64,000 bases of DNA from Nocardioides sp. (GCF_014360585.1 NZ_JACIXG010000001.1:1-64000); one strand, 5' to 3'; positions 8,072 through 17,397 are shown, counted from the stretch's first letter. Notes: a model not told the origin generated them from the letters alone. Numbers and translations are program-made.

Positions 8072-9310
8072 GTGCGCATCGAGACGATCCCCGGACTGGT
8101 CCTGATCGAGCACGAGATCGAGGTGCCGCTGGACCATCTCGGCGGAGGGTCCGAGACGCTGACCGTCTTCGCCCGCGAGGTGCGCCGGCCTGGGGATCGC
8201 GACGACCGCGACGCGCTGCTCTTCCTCCAGGGCGGCCCGGGCGGGGAGAGTCCGCGCCCGATCGGTCTCCCGGCGGTGCCGGGCTGGCTGGAGAGAGCCC
8301 TTCAGGACTATCGGGTGATCCTTCTCGACCAGCGGGGGACCGGCCGGTCGACACCGCTCACCGCGATGGCCGGGATGAGCCCGCAGGAGCAGGCCGACCA
8401 TCTGGCCCACTTCCGCGCCGACTCGATCGTCGAGGACGCCGAGCTCCTCCGCGACCACCTCGGCATCTCGCGGTGGTCGCTCCTGGGTCAGTCCTTCGGC
8501 GGCTTCTGCTCGCTGCGCTACCTCTCGACCCACCCCGGCTCCCTGCGCGAGGTGCTGTTCACCGGGGGAGTGCCGCCGGTCGGCCTGCCCGTCGACGAGG
8601 TCTATGCCGCGACCTTCGCCCGTACGATCGAGCTCACCGAGCGTCACTACGCCAGGTTCCCCGGCGACCGCGACCGGATGCGGGCGCTGGTCGAGCGCTG
8701 CGATTCCGGCGAGATCCGGCTCCCGCACGGCGGCCTGCTCTCGGCGCGTCAGGCGCGCTCCATCGGCAGCCGCCTCGGGATGACCGGCGGCTCCGAGCAG
8801 ATCCACTACCTGCTGGAGCGCGACCCGGCGGGCCTCGGCTTCGGTCACGAGGTCGCGTCGCTGCTGCCCTTCAGCGGCCACTCGCCCCTCTACGTACTCG
8901 TCCACGAAGCCTGCTACGCCGATGCCCAGGCCACCCGCTGGGCCTCTGCGCGCGTCCAGCCCGCGGCGTACGAAACGGACCCCACCCTCTTCACCGCCGA
9001 GCACCTCTTCCCGTGGCACGTGAGCGAGGACCCGCTCCTGGCTCCCTTCGCCGAGACAGCGGATCTGCTCGCGGGGCGTGAGTGGCCGAGCCTCTATGAC
9101 CCGTCGGTGCTGGCCTCGGTCGACGTCCCGTGCGCCGCCGCCGTCTACTACGACGACCCCTACGTGCTCCGCGAGCACTCCCTCGCCACCGCCGAGCTGG
9201 TCCCCACCCTGCGCCCGTGGATCACCAACGCCCACCTGCACAACGGCGTCCAGGTGGCCCCCGAGGAGGTCCTGGACCGGCTCATCGGCATGGTCCGAGG
9301 GCATGTCTGA
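8072..9310 (+). CDS. Alpha/beta hydrolase, proline iminopeptidase-like (S33)
   Basis: This 412-residue cytoplasmic hydrolase has an oxyanion-type loop LFLQGGPGGES, DQRGTGRSTPL and the nucleophile elbow GQSFGGF, as in prolyl aminopeptidases of peptidase family S33. The C-terminal catalytic His is probably in NAHLHNGVQ. The chosen GTG at 8072 follows a leaderless promoter; the frame is open upstream, but that part overlaps bioB and the BioQ boxes. Peptide substrate is inferred from family only. Confidence 0.8.
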   Translation: MRIETIPGLVLIEHEIEVPLDHLGGGSETLTVFAREVRRPGDRDDRDALLFLQGGPGGESPRPIGLPAVPGWLERALQDYRVILLDQRGTGRSTPLTAMAGMSPQEQADHLAHFRADSIVEDAELLRDHLGISRWSLLGQSFGGFCSLRYLSTHPGSLREVLFTGGVPPVGLPVDEVYAATFARTIELTERHYARFPGDRDRMRALVERCDSGEIRLPHGGLLSARQARSIGSRLGMTGGSEQIHYLLERDPAGLGFGHEVASLLPFSGHSPLYVLVHEACYADAQATRWASARVQPAAYETDPTLFTAEHLFPWHVSEDPLLAPFAETADLLAGREWPSLYDPSVLASVDVPCAAAVYYDDPYVLREHSLATAELVPTLRPWITNAHLHNGVQVAPEEVLDRLIGMVRGHV

Positions 9311-9376
9311 CGACCGTTCGTCAACGAAGGGCCAACAGCCGCGGCACGGTGCGGCGGCGCCGGGCATCATGGCCGC

Positions 9377-9847
9377 ATGAGTCTGCCCGCGACCGCTTTT
9401 CGCACCGCCTCCTTCGTCGTCACGACGGTCCTCGTCGGGCTTGCCTACCCGGTGCTCGCGGGGTTGGCCTACGTCGGTCTCCTGGTCGTGTCCGCGGCCG
9501 GCGGCCAGGGAATGGGCGGGCCGTTCGCGGGCCCGTTGCTCGTGCTGCTCGGCGCCGCCTTCGGGGCGCTCTGCGTGGCCATCGCCGCACCCGCGGCGCT
9601 CGCAGCGCGGGTCAGCGGTGGACTCGAGGGAGTCCTGGCCGGCTCGGCGGTGCTGGTGTTCCTCACCGCAGGAGCCACCTGGCTGGCCTGGTTCCTCTTC
9701 GACCCGCCCGCGAGTCCGGTGATCGCCGCGGCGGTCCTGGTGGCCGCCGCGACTCCGGCGGCGCTCGTCCTCGCGCTCTCCGAGGCCGTCGCCGGGGTGG
9801 TGGTCGGTCTGCGCCGTCGGCCGCGGCCTGTTGCTGCCGAAGCCTGA
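9377..9847 (+). CDS. Four-helix integral membrane protein, unknown function
   Basis: This 156-residue protein consists almost entirely of four hydrophobic segments (about residues 8-35, 45-72, 80-104 and 110-137) with a short basic C-terminus (GLRRRPRPV). I do not recognise a family. The ATG at 9377 has no strong ribosome site. It lies between the S33 hydrolase and the GrpB remnant on the same strand with no obvious functional link. Confidence 0.65.
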   Translation: MSLPATAFRTASFVVTTVLVGLAYPVLAGLAYVGLLVVSAAGGQGMGGPFAGPLLVLLGAAFGALCVAIAAPAALAARVSGGLEGVLAGSAVLVFLTAGATWLAWFLFDPPASPVIAAAVLVAAATPAALVLALSEAVAGVVVGLRRRPRPVAAEA

Positions 9848-9872
9848 TTCGACCTGCGAGGCCCTGGTTCCC

Positions 9873-10190
9873 GTGAGCATCGAGGTGGTGGCGTACGACC
9901 CGGCGTGGCGGGACCGGTTCGAGAAGGTTGCCGCGGTGCTGAGCGGCGCGCTGGCTGACGGCCCGGAGGCCAGCGTCGAGCACGTCGGCTCGACCTCGGT
10001 CCCGGGCCTGGCTGCGAAACCCATCCTTGGCATCGACGTGATCGTCGCGCCGGAGGACGTCGCTGCTGCGGTCGCGGCGCTCGAACGCGTCGGCTACCGC
10101 CACCGCGGAGCTCTCGGCGTCGCCGGCATGTGCGGGGAAGTGATCGACCTCGTTGCTGCCGTCCCGCCTCATGCGGCACCTCCACCCCTC
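9873..10190 (+). pseudogene. Truncated GrpB-family nucleotidyltransferase-like gene
   Basis: From GTG 9873 the frame reads as a GrpB (UPF0157) N-terminus: VVAYDPAWRDRFEKVA, then the signature EHVGSTSVPGLAAKPILGIDV. Homology-like sequence stops near position 10125 after GYRHRGALGVAG. The remaining half of the domain (normally HHLYVC and a helical end) is missing and replaced by Pro/Ala-rich sequence and a long hairpin at 10210. It is probably a broken gene. The frame formally stays open to 10454, overlapping the next gene. Confidence 0.7.
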
Positions 10191-10209
10191 GCCGAGGCGG
10201 CGACGCCTG

Positions 10210-10258
10210 ACCCTGGGGAGGGTTGTCCGAACCTGGCTCGGAAAACCCTCCCCAGGGT
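10210..10258. repeat. Long perfect hairpin behind the grpB fragment
   Basis: Arms of 21 bp (10210-10230 and 10238-10258) pair at 20 of 21 positions around a 7-base loop; the core is CCCTGGGGAGGGTT. There is no T-run, so a classical terminator is less likely than a REP/MITE-like repeat that could have accompanied loss of the grpB 3' half. It lies 40 bp upstream of the HAD gene. Confidence 0.7.
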
Positions 10259-10300
10259 GCGGTCAGTTCTTGGGTGCTGCGCACTCATAGGCTGTCGGGC

Positions 10301-10960
10301 GTGCTGCGCGCGATCATCTTCGACCTCGACGACACCTTGGTGGACCAGGAATCAGCGGCGCGGATGGCAGTTGTCGGATGGGCGGCTGAGCACGGGATTG
10401 CTGGAGACGACGTCGTCGCTCGGTGGGACGAGGTTTCCGAGCCGCACTACCTGAGCTACCAGCGCCGGGAGATCAGCTTTCAGGAGCAGCGGCGTGCCCG
10501 GGCTCGGGCTTTTCTTGGGGTCGACGTCACCGACGCGGAGGCCGATGAGCTATTCGCCGGTTACCTGAAGAGGTATGAGGCGGAGTGGGTGGCCTTCGGT
10601 GATGCCGTCCCTACGCTGCGCCGGGTGCGTGCGGCGGGTCTCACTGCAGTGATCCTTACGAACGGTGACGAGACCCATCAGCGCCTCAAGCTCGAGGTCA
10701 CCGGTCTTGCGCCGGAGGTCGATCTGCTGGTTTCCACCTCGACGCTGCCCGCGAGCAAGCCCGACCCGCGCGTCTACGGGCTCGCCTGCGAGCGCGCTGG
10801 CGTCACGCCCAGCGAGGCGCTGATGGTCGGCAACAGCCTCACCCACGACGTACTCGGCCCCATCGCGGCCGGACTCGATGCGATCCTTCTCGACCGCGAC
10901 GGCGCCCACCTCGAAGCCGATGTACGTCGGATCGCCACCCTTCACGACCTGACCTGGTGA
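10301..10960 (+). CDS. HAD superfamily (subfamily IA) phosphatase
   Basis: This 219-residue haloacid dehalogenase-like hydrolase shows motif I DLDDTL (nucleophile Asp), motif II LTNGD, motif III lysine in KPDPRVY and motif IV GNSLTHDVLG (in place of the more usual GDxxxxD). A helical cap sits between motifs I and II. GTG 10301 is preceded by TAGGCT and seven bases, a leaderless arrangement. The substrate is not predictable; pyrimidine nucleotidase-like (YjjG) enzymes are the closest in architecture. Confidence 0.85.
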   Translation: MLRAIIFDLDDTLVDQESAARMAVVGWAAEHGIAGDDVVARWDEVSEPHYLSYQRREISFQEQRRARARAFLGVDVTDAEADELFAGYLKRYEAEWVAFGDAVPTLRRVRAAGLTAVILTNGDETHQRLKLEVTGLAPEVDLLVSTSTLPASKPDPRVYGLACERAGVTPSEALMVGNSLTHDVLGPIAAGLDAILLDRDGAHLEADVRRIATLHDLTW

Positions 10961-10993
10961 CGCACCCGGGGCTCACGACCTAAGGTCGTGCCC

Positions 10994-11692
10994 GTGACCG
11001 TCGATACGATCGCGCCTCATCTGCTGCCGACCCACGTCGGCATGGTGATGGACGGCAACCGTCGCTGGGCGAAGAAGGCAGGCTTCGCGAACCCGGGCGC
11101 CGGTCACGACGTCGGCGCCGACCACGTCGAGGACCTGCTGGGATGGTGCACGCACTGGGGTATCGACCACCTCACCTCCTACGTCCTCTCCGCCGACAAC
11201 ATCCGAAAACGACCGAAGTCGCAGGTCGACCACCTCTTCGGCATCCTGGCCGAGAAGCTCCCGCAGACAGTCGTACGCAGCGACCGCTGGGCCCTCCACG
11301 TCTCCGGCGACCTCTCGCTGCTCCCCGGTGACGCCGCCGAGGCGCTGCGCGCGGCCGAGCGTAAGACCGCCGACCGCCCGGCCCACCTCACGATGGCGAT
11401 CGGCTACGACCCGCACGGCGACATCGTCGAAGGCATCCGCCGCGCCATCGCCGCGGGCGCCACCGAGATCGACGAGCAGGCCATCACCGCGGCGCTGCCC
11501 GGCGGGCCGATCAAGGAGATCGACCTCGTCATCCGCACCAGCGGAGAGCAGCGCCTCTCCGGCTTCTTCCCCTGGCAGACCGCAAAGGCCGAGATCGTCG
11601 TCAGCGAGAAGCTCTGGCCCGACTTCACCGAGGCCGACTTTGCCGAAGCGCTCAGGTCCTACGCTGTCGGACGGTCGAGCGCCGCGAGCTGA
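10994..11692 (+). CDS. uppS: Cis-prenyltransferase (short-chain Z-isoprenyl diphosphate synthase type)
   Basis: The protein (about 232 residues) condenses isopentenyl diphosphate onto an allylic primer. The catalytic Asp is in MVMDGNRRWAK near the N-terminus, and the RTSGEQRLSGFFPWQTAKAE and W-P-D-F motifs are present. The usual FSTENWxRP motif appears as LSADNIRKRP, a deviation seen in the shorter actinobacterial paralogue rather than the main UppS. GTG 10994 is chosen because TAAGGT plus seven bases precedes it; an in-frame GTG at 10988 is also possible. Product chain length is unknown. Confidence 0.82.
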   Translation: MTVDTIAPHLLPTHVGMVMDGNRRWAKKAGFANPGAGHDVGADHVEDLLGWCTHWGIDHLTSYVLSADNIRKRPKSQVDHLFGILAEKLPQTVVRSDRWALHVSGDLSLLPGDAAEALRAAERKTADRPAHLTMAIGYDPHGDIVEGIRRAIAAGATEIDEQAITAALPGGPIKEIDLVIRTSGEQRLSGFFPWQTAKAEIVVSEKLWPDFTEADFAEALRSYAVGRSSAAS

Positions 11693-11829
11693 CCGCCCGT
11701 CCCGGCCATGCCTGGCAACTACCGCGCATATGCATGAAAGTGACGCCTCGGATCCGCCTTCGGGGCGTCAGAACCCCACATGTGCGCGCTTCTGGCGCAG
11801 GCGGCACGTGGCCCCGGCCCCGTCGCCGG

Positions 11830-12699
11830 TCACCCATCGAGATCGTCGAGCTTCAAGCCCATCGGTGACTGCTGAGGGATCTCCCCGGAGGCGACGACGG
11901 CCTTGGTCAGCGGCAGCAGCAGAGTGATGAGGTCGTCGACCTCGGCCGGCTCCAGGGCGGCGTAGGCAGACGCGGCGAGCGCGTCGGTCCGTGACTCGAT
12001 CCACGACTTGGTGTCTTGCCCGGCTTCGGTGAGCGAGCGGCCGTCGTCGGTGACGAGCCCGCGGGAGCGCAGCGAGGAGACGAGGGAGGTCCATTCGGTC
12101 TCGTGGATGTTGCGGGAGGTGGCGTAGACCGACGGGGAGGCGCCGATGGCGAGCGCATGGAACACGTGCGACTCACGGCCACCGATGCCGGCGGCGAGCA
12201 GCGAGGCCACGTGGCCGTCGCCGCGGTGCTCGCGAAGCAGGGTGGCTGCGTCCCAGAGAGCGGTCAGCGGGTCGTCGGCGACCGGGAGCGAGCGGAGCGC
12301 GGCGTAGAGGGCGCGTCCCTCCGGCGGAGCGGCGAGAGCCGCCCGGGAGGCGAGGCCGGCAGCCCGGGCGACCTCGTCGGAGTCGGCGAGCGGGCCGAGC
12401 TGACGGCGCAGGGCCGCGACGGCTCCGGTCTGCCGGGCGGCATGCGCGACCTCGGGCGGCGCGAAGCCCCACGCGTCGGGCAGTGCCCGCGAGACGTGGG
12501 AGAACGCGAAGTTGTAGAACACGGCGTGCACGACCTCGGCCGGAACGGCCCCCAGCGGCGCGGAGCGGGCGGCGAAGTAGCCCATCCAGTAGCCGCGGTA
12601 GCCGGCCTCCTTGAGCAGCGTGACCGGTTCGGGCGAGAAGTATCCCACCGCATGGATCGGTTCGAGCAGCTTCCACAGACGACGCGCGTTGGACTCCAT
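11830..12699 (-). CDS. SCO6745/SalK-type family protein
   Basis: This 289-residue soluble helical protein matches the actinobacterial SCO6745 (SalK-like) family: RRLWKLLEPIHAVGYFSPE at the N-terminus, GYWMGYFAARSAPLG and the FYNFAFSHVSRALPDAW segment. The C-terminal half resembles a winged-helix unit (RSRGLVTDDGRSLTEAGQDTKSWIE). The ATG at 12699 follows TAGCGT and eight bases, so it is probably leaderless. It is divergent from glyS. Molecular function is not established for the family. Confidence 0.75.
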   Translation of the reverse strand: MESNARRLWKLLEPIHAVGYFSPEPVTLLKEAGYRGYWMGYFAARSAPLGAVPAEVVHAVFYNFAFSHVSRALPDAWGFAPPEVAHAARQTGAVAALRRQLGPLADSDEVARAAGLASRAALAAPPEGRALYAALRSLPVADDPLTALWDAATLLREHRGDGHVASLLAAGIGGRESHVFHALAIGASPSVYATSRNIHETEWTSLVSSLRSRGLVTDDGRSLTEAGQDTKSWIESRTDALAASAYAALEPAEVDDLITLLLPLTKAVVASGEIPQQSPMGLKLDDLDG

Positions 12700-12872
12700 G
12701 CCGAGTGACGCTATCGGCACTCGCCCGATCCGCGGAGCGATTTCGGCCCGGCGAATTGGCCCAGCGGGCGGCGTACATAACAAGATGACACCGCGGATAG
12801 GATTTCCGCAGATCCCCTAGCACCGAGGCCCGGCAGCCGGCCGGGGCTCGCATCGAGCAGAGAGCATTCATC

Positions 12873-14273
12873 GTGGCAAAGCCGCCAGCATCCACCCTTG
12901 ACCTCGTCGTCTCCCTCGCCAAGCGGCGCGGATTCGTCTTCCCCAGCGGCGAGATCTACGGCGGCACCCGGAGTGCCTGGGACTACGGCCCCCTCGGTGT
13001 CGAGCTCAAGGAGAACATCAAGCGCCAGTGGTGGAAGGCGATGGTCCAGCAGCGCGACGACGTCGTGGGCCTCGACTCGAGCATCATCCTGCCGCGTCAG
13101 ACCTGGGTCGCCTCCGGCCACGTCGAGACCTTCAACGACCCGCTGGTCGAGTGCCAGTCCTGCCACAAGCGCTACCGCTTCGACCACCTCCAGGAGGAGT
13201 ACGCGGAGAAGAAGGGCATCGAAGACCCTGACACGGTCGTCATCAACGAGGTCGTCGCCTGCCCCAACTGCGGCACCCGCGGCGCCTGGACCGAGCCGCG
13301 CGAGTTCTCCGGCATGCTCAAGACCCACCTCGGTGTCCTCGAGGACGAGTCGGGCCTCCACTACCTGCGTCCCGAGACCGCGCAGGGCATCTTCGTGAAC
13401 TTCGCCAACGTGGTCACCTCCACCCGCCAGAAGCCTCCCTTCGGCATCGCCCAGACCGGCAAGAGCTTCCGCAACGAGATCACGCCGGGCAACTTCATCT
13501 TCCGCACCCGCGAGTTCGAGCAGATGGAGATGGAGTTCTTCGTCAAGCCGGGCGAGGACGAGGAGTGGCACCAGTACTGGATCGACGAGCGCATGCGGTG
13601 GTACACCGACCTCGGCATCAACCCCGACAACCTGCGCCTCTACGAGCACGCCCAGGAGAAGCTGAGCCACTACTCCAAGCGCACCGTCGACATCGAGTAC
13701 CGCTTCGGCTTCACCGGTAGCGAGTGGGGCGAGCTCGAGGGCGTCGCCAACCGCACCGACTTCGACCTCGGCACCCACATGAAGCACTCCGGCCAGGATC
13801 TGCAGTACTTCGACCAGGCCAACAACGAGCGCTACCTGCCCTACGTCATCGAGCCCGCGGCCGGTCTGACCCGTGCGCTGATGACCTTCCTCGTCGACTC
13901 GTACGCCGAGGAGGAGGCCCCCAACGCCAAGGGTGGCGTCGACAAGCGGGTCGTGCTCCGTCTCGACCACCGGATCGCGCCGGTCAAGATCGCCGTGCTC
14001 CCGCTCAGCCGCAACGAGGCGCTCTCGCCGAAGGCGAAGGCTCTCTCCGCCGAGCTGCGCGCCAACTGGGCCGTCGACTTCGACGACTCCCAGTCGATCG
14101 GCAAGCGCTACCGCCGCCAGGACGAGATCGGCACGCCGTACTGCGTCACCGTCGACTTCGACACCCTCGAGGACAACGCGGTCACCATCCGCGAGCGCGA
14201 CACCATGAAGCAGGAGCGGATCCCGCTCGAGGGCGTCAGCCGCTACTTCGCCGAGCGCCTGATCGGGGCCTGA
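12873..14273 (+). CDS. glyS: Glycyl-tRNA synthetase (alpha2, class II)
   Basis: This 466-residue single-chain glycyl-tRNA synthetase (bacterial alpha2/eukaryote-like type) has motif 1 near [19 protein letters not shown], a zinc-type CxxC pair (CQSCHKR and CPNCGTRG), motif 2 ([19 protein letters not shown]) and motif 3 near the C-terminal third, then the anticodon-binding domain ([12 protein letters not shown]). It charges tRNA-Gly. A -10 element TAGGAT at 12798-12803 gives a leader of about 65 bases containing a GC hairpin; the ribosome site is AGAGAG before GTG 12873. Confidence 0.95.
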   Translation: MAKPPASTLDLVVSLAKRRGFVFPSGEIYGGTRSAWDYGPLGVELKENIKRQWWKAMVQQRDDVVGLDSSIILPRQTWVASGHVETFNDPLVECQSCHKRYRFDHLQEEYAEKKGIEDPDTVVINEVVACPNCGTRGAWTEPREFSGMLKTHLGVLEDESGLHYLRPETAQGIFVNFANVVTSTRQKPPFGIAQTGKSFRNEITPGNFIFRTREFEQMEMEFFVKPGEDEEWHQYWIDERMRWYTDLGINPDNLRLYEHAQEKLSHYSKRTVDIEYRFGFTGSEWGELEGVANRTDFDLGTHMKHSGQDLQYFDQANNERYLPYVIEPAAGLTRALMTFLVDSYAEEEAPNAKGGVDKRVVLRLDHRIAPVKIAVLPLSRNEALSPKAKALSAELRANWAVDFDDSQSIGKRYRRQDEIGTPYCVTVDFDTLEDNAVTIRERDTMKQERIPLEGVSRYFAERLIGA

Positions 14274-14329
14274 TCGGGCCCGAGGGCCAGCGCGGGCCGG
14301 CCACCGTTACCGCGTCGTAGCCTCTCATG

Positions 14330-14375
14330 GGACATCCTGTCGCACGATCTGAAACAGAAGTGCGGCAGGATGTCC
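14330..14375. promoter_or_regulatory. 16-bp inverted repeat upstream of the lipoprotein gene
   Basis: Arms GGACATCCTGTCGCAC (14330-14345) and its complement (14360-14375) match at 15 of 16 bases around a 14-base loop. It starts about 57 bp after the glyS stop and ends two bases before the lipoprotein ATG at 14378. It could be a transcriptional operator for that gene, a translational hairpin hiding its start, or the glyS terminator; there is no T-run. Confidence 0.6.
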
Positions 14376-14377
14376 CC

Positions 14378-15067
14378 ATGCAACGAGCGGGGTCTCTACG
14401 TGTCGCATCCGTCACGGGTGTGGTGATGGCCATGTCACTGATGGGGTGCAGCGGCACCGCGCCGAGGACGAACGCGCCCAAGGCGTCCGAGAGCGCCTCG
14501 GCATCGGCTTCCGCCTCGCCGTCGGCCTCGGCCTCCGCCTCGCCCACCGCCGGCGCGCTCACCGAGCCCGGCGCCGACCGCAGGCTCGGCGAGACCGCGA
14601 CGGTGGAGTGGACGCCCAAGGAGGGCATCGACGGCAAGCTCTCGATCACCGTCGACAAGCTCGAGTCGACCTCCTACAAGCAGACCTTCTCGGGCTGGAA
14701 GCTGGATGAGGCGACGCTGGCGCGTGCCCCCTACTTCGTCCGCGCGACCATCGAGAACGCCGGCGACACCGACCTCGGTGGCTACGACGCTCCGTTGTGG
14801 GGTCTCGACGACGAGGGCAGCCTGGTCGAGGCCGCCGCGTTCAAGGAGCCGTTCAAACCCTGCGCCGTCAAGACGCTCCCCAAGCCGTTCGCCCCCGGCG
14901 CCAGCGTCGACATCTGCCTGGTCATGCTCGTCCCCGACCAGGGCAAGCTCGTCGGCGTGAGCTTCCGGCCGTACGAGGAGTTCGACCCGATCACCTGGCA
15001 GGGAGACCTGACGCCGTACGCGGCGCCCAAGGCCTCTAGGTCGCCGTCAGCCTCGTCGACTTCTTGA
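14378..15067 (+). CDS. Secreted lipoprotein, DUF4352-like
   Basis: This 229-residue protein starts with a signal peptide ending in the lipobox SLMGC. A Ser/Ala/Pro linker of about 35 residues (SASASASASPSASASASP) follows, then a beta-rich domain with features of the DUF4352 immunoglobulin-like fold (YFVRATIENAGDTDLGG). It is expected to be anchored on the outer face of the membrane. Two cysteines in the domain (KPCAVK, VDICLV) may form a disulfide. Function is unknown. Confidence 0.75.
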   Translation: MQRAGSLRVASVTGVVMAMSLMGCSGTAPRTNAPKASESASASASASPSASASASPTAGALTEPGADRRLGETATVEWTPKEGIDGKLSITVDKLESTSYKQTFSGWKLDEATLARAPYFVRATIENAGDTDLGGYDAPLWGLDDEGSLVEAAAFKEPFKPCAVKTLPKPFAPGASVDICLVMLVPDQGKLVGVSFRPYEEFDPITWQGDLTPYAAPKASRSPSASSTS

Positions 15068-15118
15068 CGCCGACCGCTTGATTTCGTACGGCACGCGGCT
15101 GGCCGGACAATAGGGGTC

Positions 15119-16255
15119 ATGTCCCTCCCCGGCCCCCTGAAGCTCGGCAGCCTGACCGTCGACTCCCCTGTGGTGCTCGCGCCGATGGCCGGCGTCACCA
15201 ACGCCGCCTTCCGGCGCCTGTGCGCCGAGCAGGGCGCGGGTCTCTACGTCTGCGAGATGATCACCTCCCGCGGCCTGGTCGAGGGAGACCAGCACACCAA
15301 GGACATGCTCGTCTTCGACGAGGCCGAGACCGTACGCAGCGTGCAGCTCTACGGCACCGACCCGGTCTACGTCGGCAAGGCGACCGAGATCCTCTGCGGC
15401 GACTACGGGGTGGCGCACGTCGACCTCAACTTCGGTTGCCCGGTGCCGAAGGTGACGCGCAAGGGCGGCGGGGGAGCGCTGCCCTACAAGCGCGGCCTGC
15501 TCGGTGAGATCCTGGAGCACGCCGTGCGCGCGGCAGCGCCCTACGACGTACCGGTGACGATGAAGACCCGCAAGGGCATCGACGACGCTCACCTGACCTA
15601 CATGGACGCCGGCCGGATCGCCCAGGAGAGCGGTGCGGCCGCGATCGCGCTGCACGGACGCACGGTGGCCCAGGCCTACTCCGGCACCGCCGACTGGGAC
15701 GCCATCGCCGAGCTCGCCGCCTCGGTCGACATCCCGGTGCTCGGCAACGGCGACATCTGGGAGGCCGCCGACGCGATCCGGATGGTCGAGGAGACCGGCG
15801 TTGACGGTGTCGTCATCGGCCGCGGCTGCCTCGGACGCCCTTGGCTCTTCCGTGACCTGGTGGCCGCCTTCGCCGGCGAGAAGGTCAACGTGCTGCCCAA
15901 TCTGGGCGAGGTGAGCGACATCATGCGGCGCCATGCCGAGCTGCTCTGCGAGCACATGGGCGAGGAGCGCGGCTGCAAGGAGATCCGCAAGCACATCGCG
16001 TGGTATCTCAAGGGCTTCGGAGCGGGCGGCGAGCTGCGTCGTACCCTCGGGCTGGTGAACAGCCTCGCCGACCTCGACGAGATGCTCGCCAGGCTCGACC
16101 GTAGCGAGCCTTTCCCCTCGTCACAGCTGGGTGCGCCGCGCGGGCGCCAGGGTGCGCCGCGCGACAAGGTGGTCCTTCCGGAGGGGTGGCTGGACGACGC
16201 CGACGGGCGTGGCTGCGGGTTCGCGGAGAACGTCTCGGAGACCTCCGGCGGCTGA
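15119..16255 (+). CDS. dusB: tRNA-dihydrouridine synthase
   Basis: This 378-residue FMN enzyme reduces uridine in tRNA D-loops with NADPH. It shows APMAGVTNAAFRRLC at the N-terminus of a TIM barrel, catalytic cysteine in LNFGCPVPKVTRKGGG, KTRKG and HGRTVAQAYSG, and FMN phosphate contacts GNGDIW and IGRGCLGRPW. The C-terminal helical domain is complete, with about 30 extra residues (GAPRGRQGAPRDKVV and beyond). Bacterial actinomycete members are usually called DusB. Confidence 0.92.
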   Translation: MSLPGPLKLGSLTVDSPVVLAPMAGVTNAAFRRLCAEQGAGLYVCEMITSRGLVEGDQHTKDMLVFDEAETVRSVQLYGTDPVYVGKATEILCGDYGVAHVDLNFGCPVPKVTRKGGGGALPYKRGLLGEILEHAVRAAAPYDVPVTMKTRKGIDDAHLTYMDAGRIAQESGAAAIALHGRTVAQAYSGTADWDAIAELAASVDIPVLGNGDIWEAADAIRMVEETGVDGVVIGRGCLGRPWLFRDLVAAFAGEKVNVLPNLGEVSDIMRRHAELLCEHMGEERGCKEIRKHIAWYLKGFGAGGELRRTLGLVNSLADLDEMLARLDRSEPFPSSQLGAPRGRQGAPRDKVVLPEGWLDDADGRGCGFAENVSETSGG

Positions 16256-16491
16256 GGCGCCGGCCCTGTCCGGATCGCCCCGAGAGGCCATCCGGCGGCG
16301 TCGGAGTCAGTCGATCGACAGATACAAAAGTACGCAAAAACTCGGTAAGGGAATTGGAATACCCCTCGGCGTGTGTGCTGTACTCATTGCCGCGCCCGGG
16401 CCCGAAGGCAACACAGTCCGACGAGTTTCACCCGCTGAAACCGTGGGAGGTGCTCGGACGCAGACCATGTAGTCGAGCAAAGGATTTGCGT
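16256..16491 (+). promoter_or_regulatory. Long leader region before the secreted ARB_07466-type gene
   Basis: These 236 bp between dusB and the next gene have no convincing ORF. An AT-richer stretch at 16318-16360 could hold a promoter. A GC-rich part contains several short complementary runs, including TTTCACCCGCTGAAA at 16428. Cell-wall hydrolase genes of actinomycetes often carry cyclic-di-AMP riboswitches here, but I could not match that consensus, so I only call an untranslated leader of unknown structure. Confidence 0.35.
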
Positions 16492-17397
16492 GTGGCCGGC
16501 AGCCATAGAGGCGACACTCGGGCCGTCCGTAAGACCAAGTCGATAGTTGTCAGCGCAGGGGTCGCCGTTCTCGCGACCGGCGCCGCAGTCGGTGCCGGAG
16601 CCGCGTTCGCGGAGCCGACCTCGTCCTTGGTCGCCAAGAGCGCAGGCGCATCCTTGACCTCGTCCAAGGCCAACGTGCCGAGCACCCGTGACGACGCCCG
16701 CGTCGCCGGGGACCGGCGGGAGACCGTCGTCAGCCGTGACGGAGGCAACCGCGAGTCGGTCTCCTCCGTCGAGACGCTGACCAAGGGTCCCGAGCAGGTC
16801 GAGACCGGCACCGTCAAGGCGCTCAAGCGCTGGACCGAGGAGACGCTCAACCTCTGGTCGGCCTACGGCAAGCACGCCGCCCAGAAGGGCGAGATCGAGG
16901 CCGGTGAGGTGGTCTACGCCACCGGGCGCACTGAGTCCGGCCGCGACGAGATCATCTACGACGGTGAGGTCGCCTGGGTGACCACCGGCAACCTCAGCGA
17001 CGAGAAGCCCGAGACGACCGGCGTCGCCGCCGGCGTCAGTGCCGCTGCGTGCGGCGACTCCTCGGTCGAGAGCGGCCTGGTCTCCGACGCCGTCACGGTC
17101 TACCGCGCGGTCTGCAACGCCTTCCCGGAGGTCGCCTCGATGACCGTAGGCGGCTGGGACGCCCACGGTGAGCACACCTCGGGCAAGGCGCTCGACTTCA
17201 TGACCGGCGACAAGGCGCTCGGTGACGCGATCGCCGCCTACCTGCAGAAGCACGCCGCGGCGCTCAACCTCTACGACGTCATCTGGTATCAGCGGATCTG
17301 GACTCCGGTGCGTGCCTCGGAGGGCTGGCGTTACATGGAGGACCGCGGGTCCTCCACCGCCAACCACTACGACCACGTCCACGTCTCCACGAACTGA
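16492..17397 (+). CDS. Secreted protein with ARB_07466-like C-terminal domain
   Basis: This 301-residue exported protein starts at GTG 16492, seven bases after AAAGGA. A signal sequence (TKSIVVSAGVAVLATGAAVGAGAAFAE) is followed by a linker and an SH3-like stretch (LNLWSAYGKHAAQKGEIEAGEVVYATGR). The C-terminal domain has the family hallmarks MTVGGWDAHGEHTSGKALDF, VIWYQRIW and ANHYDHVHVS; the His/Asp pattern resembles M15-type zinc peptidases. A role in peptidoglycan or surface remodelling is inferred. Two strong hairpins follow. Confidence 0.78.
   Translation: MAGSHRGDTRAVRKTKSIVVSAGVAVLATGAAVGAGAAFAEPTSSLVAKSAGASLTSSKANVPSTRDDARVAGDRRETVVSRDGGNRESVSSVETLTKGPEQVETGTVKALKRWTEETLNLWSAYGKHAAQKGEIEAGEVVYATGRTESGRDEIIYDGEVAWVTTGNLSDEKPETTGVAAGVSAAACGDSSVESGLVSDAVTVYRAVCNAFPEVASMTVGGWDAHGEHTSGKALDFMTGDKALGDAIAAYLQKHAAALNLYDVIWYQRIWTPVRASEGWRYMEDRGSSTANHYDHVHVSTN

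Noticed and set aside
12711..13970. 419-codon minus-strand ORF opposite glyS
   Set aside because: Valine/leucine/glycine-rich antisense of a clear synthetase gene with no domain; typical high-GC shadow.
16256..16491. Cyclic-di-AMP (ydaO-type) riboswitch
   Set aside because: Expected from the downstream gene type, but I could not match the conserved core.
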